Of a stretch of DNA of 5,601 bases, positions 1 to 5,601 are shown in pieces; position 1 is the first letter of the stretch, and every line of letters begins with the position of its first letter. Under the pieces are notes generated by a model, which made no database searches, was not told the DNA's origin, and was given only the letters and a program-made list of their open reading frames with translations. The stretch spans positions 1 to 5,601 of the forward strand of contig DBMK01000325.1 in the NCBI GenBank assembly GCA_002298885.1, written 5' to 3'. Position numbers and translations under genes: made by a program. Source of the stretch: Anaerolineaceae bacterium UBA700. Lineage in GTDB: Bacteria > Chloroflexota > Anaerolineae > Anaerolineales > Anaerolineaceae.

Positions 1-20
1 ATCCCATTTACTTTTAAAGA

Positions 21-1229
21 TCAATTTCCGAATTGGACGTCGACGCTCATGCCGGCGCGCAGGGCGGCGGGAGGCGAGTCCAGGTCGATCGTCGCCTTGT
101 AGACCACGTCGCCGCCCAGGGTGCTGGCCAGCGAGGCAATCTCGGCCACGCGGCCGGTCAGGCTCTGGTTCAAGGCCTTGACCCGCACCGTGACTGCCTG
201 ACCCACCTGCACCTTCGGCACGTCCCGCTCGCTCAGGTCCTTGGTCTCCACGCGCAGGTGCCCCAGGTCGGCCAGGGACAGGATCATCTGGCCCGGCAGG
301 GCCCATTCGCCGCTGTGAAAATTGACCGCCGTGACCGTGCCGCTGAAGGGCGCCTTCAGCTCCAGGTCGGCCAGGGCGGCCTGGCTGGCGGCGAGCTGCG
401 CCTGGGCGTTTTGGATGCGCGCCTGGGCCAGGGCCAGCGCATCGGGGTCGGGGCCGTTCTGCAAGGCGTCGAACTGGCGCTGGGCGGTGTCCAGGTTAGC
501 CTGGGCCAGGACGATAGCGGCGTCCGCCTGCTGCACTTCGAGAGTGTCCGGGCGGCTGAGCAGCCAGTCCAGGTTCCACTGGTCCTGCTGCACTACCTGC
601 TGGGCAGCGGCCAGGGCGCTGAAGGCCTGGGCGCGCATCACGTCGTCGGCCGGGCGGTTGGCGAGCTTGTCGTAGGTCTCCTGGGCCTTTTTCACCCGGT
701 CCTGGGCGATGATCAGGTTGGCCTGGGCCTGGTCGATGGTGGGCTGGGTGACGCGGGCCAGATTCTTGCGGTAGCGGGCATCCTGGGCGTCCTTGAGCGC
801 CTTTTGGGCATCGGCCAGGTTCTGCTGGGCCTGGGCGCGGGCCTGTCCGGCGTTCTCGTTCAGGTCTTTGAGCGCCTGCTGGGCCGAGAGCAGCTCCAGG
901 TTGGCGGCGGCAACCGCCGCCGCCAGCTTTTCGCCGCCGGCCAGTGTGACCAGCGTCTGCCCGGCGGTCACGCTATCGCCCACCTTGACGTTCACCGATT
1001 TCAGATTCCCGCCCTGCGCCGAGGCCAGGTCGGCTTGCTGGGCCGGCGCCACGTTGCCGGAGGCCGTAACCCCGCCAAGCCCGGCCTGCGAACCGGTCGG
1101 CGTGGGGGTGGCAGCGCCGCTGTTCTCCAGCGCGATGGTCGGCAGGGGAGTGGGACTTGCCTGCCCCAGTACCCCGCACCCGCTCAAACTGAGCGCCGCC
1201 GCCATAATGATTAATACTTTCACTTTCAT
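21..1229 (-). CDS. HlyD/RND-type efflux adaptor, predicted lipoprotein
   Basis: This 402-residue protein is a membrane-fusion (periplasmic adaptor) subunit that would work with the ABC transporter encoded just upstream. A short basic start (MKVKV) is followed by a hydrophobic stretch and the lipobox LSGC with Cys18, so it should be a lipid-anchored lipoprotein. A Pro/Thr-rich linker (about 24-45) follows. The two halves of a biotinyl-lipoyl-like domain lie near 53-98 (GDSVTAGQTL) and 288-322 (LKAPFSGTV). Between them is a long Ala/Gln-rich coiled-coil hairpin (about 100-287), and a beta-barrel region covers about 324-400. I chose the ATG at 1229 over the in-frame ATG at 1253 because it has a GGAG six bases upstream and gives a textbook lipoprotein signal; the longer form adds charged MGSDLEHK. 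It ends the locus, 180 bp after the ATPase gene. The family is secure; the substrate is unknown. Confidence 0.92.
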   Translation of the reverse strand: MKVKVLIIMAAALSLSGCGVLGQASPTPLPTIALENSGAATPTPTGSQAGLGGVTASGNVAPAQQADLASAQGGNLKSVNVKVGDSVTAGQTLVTLAGGEKLAAAVAAANLELLSAQQALKDLNENAGQARAQAQQNLADAQKALKDAQDARYRKNLARVTQPTIDQAQANLIIAQDRVKKAQETYDKLANRPADDVMRAQAFSALAAAQQVVQQDQWNLDWLLSRPDTLEVQQADAAIVLAQANLDTAQRQFDALQNGPDPDALALAQARIQNAQAQLAASQAALADLELKAPFSGTVTAVNFHSGEWALPGQMILSLADLGHLRVETKDLSERDVPKVQVGQAVTVRVKALNQSLTGRVAEIASLASTLGGDVVYKATIDLDSPPAALRAGMSVDVQFGN

Positions 1230-1235
1230 TTTATG

Positions 1236-1239
1236 CTCC
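1236..1239 (-). promoter_or_regulatory. Ribosome binding site deciding the adaptor start
   Basis: GGAG on the minus strand lies six bases before the ATG at 1229. This spacing supports starting the adaptor at 1229 rather than at the upstream in-frame ATG at 1253, and the protein then begins directly with its lipoprotein signal peptide. Confidence 0.75.
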
Positions 1240-1245
1240 AAATCG

Positions 1246-1283
1246 GACCCCACTCCCGGCCCCTCCCCTTCAAGAGAGGGGAG
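1246..1283 (+). repeat. GC-rich dispersed palindromic repeat, copy A
   Basis: Bases 1246-1262 are a C-rich lead, followed by a hairpin with arms CTCCCCT (1263-1269) and AGGGGAG (1277-1283) and then TTTTT. Translated on the plus strand the segment reads DPTPGPSPSREG, a spurious peptide I recognise as the signature of a repeat found between genes in many bacterial genomes. On the plus strand the hairpin plus T-tract looks like an intrinsic terminator, but no plus-strand gene precedes it. On the coding strand the A-tract comes before the stem, which is the wrong polarity for termination. It lies in the leader of the adaptor gene. Confidence 0.6.
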
Positions 1284-1298
1284 TTTTTATTCTTGCAG

Positions 1299-1327
1299 TT
1301 TTTCACCCGGCTATGCCGGGTGAAAAA
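1299..1327. repeat. Perfect 13-bp-arm palindrome
   Basis: Arms TTTTTCACCCGGC (1299-1311) and GCCGGGTGAAAAA (1315-1327) are exact inverse complements around the three bases TAT. On either strand the T-tract is 5' of the stem and the A-tract is 3', the reverse of an intrinsic terminator. It is better read as a palindromic repeat or an RNA-stabilising hairpin than as a stop for transcription between the ATPase and adaptor genes. Confidence 0.8.
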
Positions 1328-1342
1328 CCGCTTAATTTTTCT

Positions 1343-1380
1343 CCCCCTTCCCTGGAAGGGAAGGGGGACGGGAGGATAGG
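1343..1380 (-). repeat. GC-rich dispersed palindromic repeat, copy B
   Basis: Bases 1343-1353 (CCCCCTTCCCT) and 1357-1367 (AGGGAAGGGGG) form a perfect 11-bp stem with loop GGA. Read on the minus strand, a C-rich lead with CTCCCG (from about 1380) precedes the stem, which ends in GGGGGAG. This is the same plan as the repeat at 1246-1283, which has CTCCCGGCCCC before its stem and ends in GGGGAG. The two copies therefore look like relatives in opposite orientation. No T-tract follows the stem on the coding strand, so this is not a terminator for the operon. Confidence 0.6.
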
Positions 1381-1409
1381 TTATTGTAAGGTACATGCTG
1401 AGGCTGTGT

Positions 1410-2114
<705 letters not shown>

Positions 2115-2130
2115 TTTATTCTCCTACGGC

Positions 2131-3357
2131 CTATTGAGCGCCGTGCAGGGCTTCGACCGGTTCCATATGAGCAGCCAGTCGAGCGGGATAGTAAGCCGCC
2201 ACCACCGTGACGACCAGAGCCATCAGGGTCAGGACGATGACGTCGTTGAGGGCCAGGTTGGTATAAATGCGGTCTCCGATCAAAAGGCCCATCAGCCCCA
2301 ACCCCAACTGAGAGGGAACCGGGATACCGACGGAGCCTACCAGCAGCACCAGCGGCACGCCCACCACCAGCCCCATAACGATTCCAAGGACCGCCAGCAG
2401 GCAGGACTCGGCGAAAAACATGGTCTGGATGCGCGCACTGCGCATGCCGATTGCGGCCAGGATGCCAATCTCGCGCGTCCGCTCGAACACGGCCATGATG
2501 AAGGTGTTGATGATCACCGTGGCGACCATGGCCAGTACGATCAGGTAAAGCACCCACATGAAGGAATTAGCGTAATCGTCGACCGTAACCAGGAGCGGGT
2601 TCATGTCTTCGAAGGTCTTGAAGGTGTAGGTGCTGCTGTGCAGGGAGGCCATCACAGCCGGGGCCTGCTGCTGGTCTTTGAGCAGGATAAAGATGAGGCT
2701 GGCGTGGTTGCCGGCCTGGGCGAAGGCCTGGGCCTTGGCCAGCGGCAGGAAGACGACGCTCCCATCATATGCGGGAGTGTGGGTGGTGTATACGCCCCGG
2801 ATCACAAAAGTCTGCTGATCCACGCTGCCGTTGGAGGTATTGACCAGCAGGGTGGTGCTGTCGCCGGCCTTGAGGTTCATCTTGTCGGCCAGGATCTGGC
2901 CGATCAGCATGCCGCCGGTGTCGTTAGCCGTCAGAAACTGGCCGCTGACCAGGCCATTCTGGTAGGGGGCATTGGCCGGTGAAGCCACGTCGATGCCGAC
3001 GATGCGCACCCCGGCCGTCTCATCGCCGGTGGACACGATTCCGCTGGCGTACAGGCGAGGGGTGGCTACCTTCACCGGCGCCAGGGCCGCGATCTGGGCG
3101 GCAACCTGGTCCGGATTCTCAATCAGGTCCTGGAAAGCCAGGCTGGTCTTATCTTCATTGTAAGTACTGGCGCGCAGTTGCAGGTTGCCGCTCTGCAGCA
3201 GGACGCTGGTTTCGGCGCTGCTTTGCAGCTCCCAACGGATCACGCCAGCCATAAACAGCAGCAAGGCCAAGCCCAGGGCCAGCGCCAGAGCGGAAAAGAA
3301 GGTGCGGCGGCGGTTGCGCCCCAGGTCGCGGTAAGCAATTTTAAACAGGTTGATCAT
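2131..3357 (-). CDS. ABC transporter permease 2, FtsX/LolC/MacB type
   Basis: This 408-residue inner-membrane permease has the four-helix FtsX/MacB layout. A basic N-terminal segment (YRDLGRNRRRT) leads into TM1 at about 20-40. A large extracytoplasmic domain (about 45-260) follows, then TM2 (266-290), the family motif FERTREIGIL (291-300), TM3 (316-345) and TM4 (373-391). It closes with YYPARLAAHMEPVEALH, the usual C-terminal signature. It has no fused ATPase domain, so it needs the separate ATPase encoded 16 bp downstream. The ATG at 3357 has GGGAGG six bases upstream and begins 21 bp after the permease 1 stop. It shares motifs with permease 1 (GN-L/I-Q after TM1, FERTREIG, RIYTNL versus RVYSTL), which points to an old duplication and a heterodimer. 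Helix limits were estimated by eye. Confidence 0.94.
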   Translation of the reverse strand: MINLFKIAYRDLGRNRRRTFFSALALALGLALLLFMAGVIRWELQSSAETSVLLQSGNLQLRASTYNEDKTSLAFQDLIENPDQVAAQIAALAPVKVATPRLYASGIVSTGDETAGVRIVGIDVASPANAPYQNGLVSGQFLTANDTGGMLIGQILADKMNLKAGDSTTLLVNTSNGSVDQQTFVIRGVYTTHTPAYDGSVVFLPLAKAQAFAQAGNHASLIFILLKDQQQAPAVMASLHSSTYTFKTFEDMNPLLVTVDDYANSFMWVLYLIVLAMVATVIINTFIMAVFERTREIGILAAIGMRSARIQTMFFAESCLLAVLGIVMGLVVGVPLVLLVGSVGIPVPSQLGLGLMGLLIGDRIYTNLALNDVIVLTLMALVVTVVAAYYPARLAAHMEPVEALHGAQ

Positions 3358-3378
3358 AGCGAGCCTCCCAGGCGAGCC

Positions 3379-4608
3379 TCACACGTAATGCAGCGATTTG
3401 GCAGGCTCATGCTGGGCCGCTTCATACGCCGGATAAAAGGACGCCAGGATGCTGATGACCAGCGCCAGCAGCACACGGCCGACTAATTTCTCGGTCCCCA
3501 GGGTAGAGTAGACCCGGGTGGTGATCAGGGCGGTGTAAGTGCTCATCGAGGTGAAGGCGGAGTAATCGATCCCCACCCTGGACATGACGGCATTGGTCGC
3601 CAGGCCGATGACTATCCCGAAAGCCACCCCCACCAGCCCCATCATGGCGCCTTCCAGCACGAACAGCCACGAAATCTGGAGCGGCTTGAGGCCAATGGCC
3701 CCCAGTACACCGATCTCACGGGTGCGCTCGAAGACGGCCATCAGCAGCAAGTTGAGGATCCCAATGGCCACGATGACCAGCATGATAACGCCGAACATGT
3801 CCATGGCCGCGCCCTTGGTATTGATGGCCGACTCCAGCTCGGGGAAGTTGGTCTGCCAGGAAGAGAGCTCGACATTCGGCAGGCTGGTTTTGAGGGCGCT
3901 GATGACGGCCGGCTCGGTCCCAATCTGCTTGAGGGTGATGGCCACCTCGGTGGTTTGGTTGCTCATACCGTACAGGTCCTGGGCTTCGGCCAGGGATATA
4001 TAGACCGTGCGTTTCTCGATGTCGGTCATGCCGACATCGTAGATGCCGACCACAGTCATGGTGCGGGGGCGCATTTGTTTGTGAACATCTAGCCCGGCCA
4101 GGGTGAAGCGGTCGCCCACCTTCAGCCCCATGGCCACCGCCAGGCCGTTGCCAATGTAGGCCAGGTCCTGGTCGGTCGCGGTCAGATAGCGGCCCTGAGA
4201 CACCTTCTGCCCCACCAGGCTGACGGGCAGTTCCTTTTCGGGCTCCACGCCGTCGATGCTGACGGCAAAGGCGCCCTCCTGGCTGCTGGCCAGCCCGCCG
4301 GTGACGATGCGCCGCGAAGCGGCCGTTACCTGCGGCTGGGCCAGGGCAGCCTTGACGGCAGCCTGGTCGTCGGGCAGCGGCAGGAGCGGATTCTGGGCGG
4401 CCTTATCCTGGTAACCGATGGCGTGGATCTGAATGTTACCGCCCAGCACCTTGATGGCGTTGCCGTAGATGGCCTGCTGGAAACCGCCGATCAGGCCATC
4501 GTACATCATCATCAGCCACAAGGTCATGCCGATGGCCAGGACGACGATAAGGGTCCGGCGGCGGTGCCGCCAGATGTTGCGCCATGCCAGACGCAAATAT
4601 AAGCTCAT
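3379..4608 (-). CDS. ABC transporter permease 1, FtsX/LolC/MacB type
   Basis: This 409-residue permease is a partner of the next gene's product. It has a basic start (WRNIWRHRRRT), TM1 at about 19-36 and an extracytoplasmic MacB-like domain (about 40-265) that includes GGNIQIHAIGYQDK at 56-69, reminiscent of LolC/LolE. TM2 (269-290), the motif FERTREIGVLGAIG (293-306), TM3 (315-340) and TM4 (376-393) follow, ending in FYPAYEAAQHEPAKSLHYV. The length is nearly identical to permease 2 but the two sequences are well diverged, so this is not a recent duplication. The ATG at 4608 has AAGGAG eight bases upstream. It is the first structural gene after tetR, separated by a 145-bp gap of palindromes with no convincing promoter of its own. 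The lipoprotein-release resemblance does not prove that role; drug, lipid or peptide export is equally possible. Confidence 0.94.
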   Translation of the reverse strand: MSLYLRLAWRNIWRHRRRTLIVVLAIGMTLWLMMMYDGLIGGFQQAIYGNAIKVLGGNIQIHAIGYQDKAAQNPLLPLPDDQAAVKAALAQPQVTAASRRIVTGGLASSQEGAFAVSIDGVEPEKELPVSLVGQKVSQGRYLTATDQDLAYIGNGLAVAMGLKVGDRFTLAGLDVHKQMRPRTMTVVGIYDVGMTDIEKRTVYISLAEAQDLYGMSNQTTEVAITLKQIGTEPAVISALKTSLPNVELSSWQTNFPELESAINTKGAAMDMFGVIMLVIVAIGILNLLLMAVFERTREIGVLGAIGLKPLQISWLFVLEGAMMGLVGVAFGIVIGLATNAVMSRVGIDYSAFTSMSTYTALITTRVYSTLGTEKLVGRVLLALVISILASFYPAYEAAQHEPAKSLHYV

Positions 4609-4629
4609 TTTTAGTACTCCTTTCTATAC

Positions 4630-4648
4630 TTGTAACTCAGCGTTACAA
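4630..4648. repeat. Inverted repeat in the permease 1 leader
   Basis: TTGTAAC (4630-4636) and GTTACAA (4642-4648) are perfect inverse complements around TCAGC. The site ends seven bases before the AAGGAG of permease 1 (4617-4622), so a hairpin or bound protein here could affect translation or transcription of the permeases. It shares the GTAAC/GTTAC core with the palindrome at 4673-4692, so both may belong to one repeat family. It bears no likeness to the tetR operator. Confidence 0.55.
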
Positions 4649-4672
4649 CAATTTATCTCGTTCGCCACTGCT

Positions 4673-4692
4673 GTAACGACTAAAGTCGTTAC
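4673..4692. repeat. Perfect 20-bp palindromic repeat
   Basis: GTAACGACT (4673-4681) and AGTCGTTAC (4684-4692) are exact inverse complements separated by AA. From memory, short palindromes with the TAACGAC...GTCGTTA core recur between genes in Chloroflexota and some other phyla, so a dispersed repeat is the most likely reading. No T-tract of terminator quality follows on the coding strand. A regulatory operator cannot be excluded. Confidence 0.6.
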
Positions 4693-4711
4693 TACGATTC
4701 CTTTCGGCCCA

Positions 4712-4779
4712 TTGTAGTGACGACTTCGCGCAGCACCCCTTGGGGGTTAGTCGTTATTTCGACTCTACCGGCACTACAA
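4712..4779. repeat. Interrupted palindrome over the tetR stop codon
   Basis: The left arm TTGTAGTGACGACT (4712-4725) is continuous. Its complement is split into AGTCGT (4749-4754) and CACTACAA (4772-4779), with 17 extra bases between them. A small inner hairpin, ACCCC (4735-4739) with GGGGT (4743-4747), sits in the middle. The ACGACT/AGTCGT core also occurs in the palindrome at 4673-4692. The split right arm encodes the C-terminal end of TetR and its stop codon. On the coding strand it could act as a 3' hairpin for tetR, but it lacks a clear U-tract. Confidence 0.5.
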
Positions 4780-5449
4780 CCCACTGCTTCAAGGTTTCGA
4801 AATCGATCAAATGCAGCGAGCCCGGCGGCGCTCCCAGCACGCGTTCCATGGCGTTGGTGTACGCCAGGACTGCGTTGCGCATGCGCTCAAGGGTCTCATC
4901 GCTCTTTGCGTGGAAGAGAAGCAAATCGGCCATGGTGTCGCCCAGGACCATCAGAAAGGCCAGGGCGATTTCGCCCGCCTGGTCCGGGAAGGGGGTGGAC
5001 ATGACCCCCTCGCGGATACCCTGCTTGACGATGCGGGTGACCAGCGGCGCCACCCGTTTGATGGAAGCGCCGAGTTGTTTCTGACGCACCAGGGCGTTGC
5101 TGTCGGTGTACCACACCTGGATCAGAGCCAGGAAGAATTCCTTGCGGGCGGTCTTCCAACGCGAGGCGGTGTCGAAGACGCGCTCGAGCTTGGCCAGGGC
5201 CGGTAGGTCCGGGTCGTCGGCGATGGGATTGATCACCAGCATTGCCTCGTCGACCGTGCGCTCGATCAGGGCGTCGAGCAGGGCCGATTTGGTGTCGAAG
5301 TAGTGGTAGAAGGCGCCCTTGGATATTCTGAGCCTGTCCAGGATGTCCTGGATGGTCATTTGCTCGTAGCCCTTGGTGTATATCAGGCGCTGGGCCTCGT
5401 CGAGGATTTCGCTGCGCCGGACTTCATATTCTTTGACGATTCGGGCCAT
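4754..5449 (-). CDS. TetR/AcrR-family transcriptional regulator
   Basis: This 231-residue one-component regulator should bind a palindromic operator as a dimer and release it on ligand binding. The N-terminal DNA-binding domain is typical: ILDEAQRLIYTKGYEQMTIQDI leads into the helix-turn-helix at about 31-51, with the conserved SKGAFYHYFDTKSALL (43-58). The rest (about 65-205) is an all-helical ligand and dimer domain that is not informative about the effector. The last 20 or so residues (IDFETLKQWVVVPVESK) lie beyond that core and are encoded partly in an interrupted palindrome. The ATG at 5449 is preceded by AAGG seven bases upstream. A near-consensus promoter and a 19-bp palindrome lie directly upstream, so autorepression is likely. 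The transporter genes follow on the same strand, which makes it the probable local repressor of the pump. Confidence 0.94.
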   Translation of the reverse strand: MARIVKEYEVRRSEILDEAQRLIYTKGYEQMTIQDILDRLRISKGAFYHYFDTKSALLDALIERTVDEAMLVINPIADDPDLPALAKLERVFDTASRWKTARKEFFLALIQVWYTDSNALVRQKQLGASIKRVAPLVTRIVKQGIREGVMSTPFPDQAGEIALAFLMVLGDTMADLLLFHAKSDETLERMRNAVLAYTNAMERVLGAPPGSLHLIDFETLKQWVVVPVESK

Positions 5450-5468
5450 AATCCTGCCTTTCTTTATA

Positions 5469-5487
5469 GACCGACCGTCGGTCGGTC
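5469..5487. promoter_or_regulatory. Predicted TetR operator
   Basis: GACCGACCGTCGGTCGGTC is a perfect palindrome with 9-bp arms around one central base, 19 bases before the tetR start codon. Direct GACC/GGTC half-sites of this style are familiar operators of TetR-family regulators. The site begins only a few bases after the transcription start expected from the promoter at 5498-5526, so a bound dimer would block promoter escape. I found no second copy in this window, including the gap before permease 1. Confidence 0.85.
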
Positions 5488-5497
5488 GATCGAAAAC

Positions 5498-5526
5498 AGT
5501 ATATCTCGCGAATTAGGGCGAGTCAA
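5498..5526 (-). promoter_or_regulatory. Sigma70-type promoter of tetR and probably the whole locus
   Basis: On the minus strand, TTGACT (5521-5526) and TATACT (5498-5503) are separated by exactly 17 bases, each hexamer matching five of six consensus positions. Transcription should begin near 5490-5491, giving a leader of about 40 bases that contains the operator at 5469-5487. It is the only strong promoter visible in the window, so it probably drives tetR and, by read-through, the downstream transporter genes. Confidence 0.8.
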
Positions 5527-5601
5527 TAATGATTAATGTCACATTCGAGGGAAAGTAAATTATCCCAGGCGGTAAAATAATCCACGAATTTCGCCAATTT
5601 T

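Noticed and set aside
33..1214. Long plus-strand open frame opposite the adaptor gene
   Set aside because: It is the antisense shadow of an Ala/Gln/Leu-rich coding sequence. The peptide is low-complexity Gly/Gln/Val/Leu with no domain, while the minus strand encodes a clear HlyD-type adaptor.
1230..1253. Adaptor start at the upstream ATG (1253)
   Set aside because: It adds the charged residues MGSDLEHK ahead of a good lipoprotein signal peptide, whereas the ATG at 1229 has a well-placed GGAG.
1299..1327. Intrinsic terminator between the ATPase and adaptor genes
   Set aside because: The stem is perfect, but T-tract and A-tract are on the wrong sides in both directions, so the polarity does not fit intrinsic termination.
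4623..4651. Possible promoter for permease 1 (TTGTTG, 17 bases, TATAGA)
   Set aside because: Only three of six and four of six consensus bases match, and the implied start near 4616 would cut off the AAGGAG ribosome binding site at 4617-4622.

Overview
The window holds one complete minus-strand locus of five genes, read from the right end leftwards. It encodes a TetR-family regulator, two FtsX/MacB-type ABC permeases, a LolD/MacB-type ABC ATPase and a lipid-anchored HlyD/RND-type periplasmic adaptor. Together these make a tripartite-style ABC efflux or extrusion pump under a local repressor. Genes on the plus strand were looked for and none is supported.

Organism: the DNA is GC-rich, and the adaptor's lipobox is followed by a Pro/Thr-rich linker (SPTPLPT, TPTPT). 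The gaps carry GC-rich palindromic repeats. From memory this combination fits Chloroflexota, especially Anaerolineae-like genomes. That is an inference from style, not a demonstrated assignment.

Layout, right to left. Bases 5527-5601 show nothing I can name. Next comes a near-consensus sigma70-type promoter (5498-5526). Just downstream of its expected start site is a perfect 19-bp palindrome (5469-5487) that is almost certainly the TetR operator. tetR follows (4754-5449). A 145-bp gap (4609-4753) holds three palindromes and no convincing second promoter. Then come permease 1 (3379-4608), permease 2 (2131-3357) and the ATPase (1410-2114), with gaps of 21 and 16 bp and a Shine-Dalgarno sequence before each start. 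A 180-bp gap (1230-1409) is packed with palindromes, including two related GC-rich repeat copies in opposite orientation around a third palindrome. The adaptor (21-1229) comes last. Bases 1-20 are non-coding.

How the genes work together: the two permeases have clearly related sequences and probably form a heterodimer. The single ATPase would energise it, and the adaptor would sit outside the membrane and complete or gate the export path. The regulator would repress its own promoter and, by read-through, the whole transporter until a ligand (likely the exported compound or a related stress molecule) binds. The substrate cannot be read from the sequence, and no outer-membrane channel gene is present. 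The transporter type itself is familiar. The less ordinary parts are the intergenic palindrome architecture, the lipid-anchored adaptor with a periodic hairpin, and the complete promoter-operator module.
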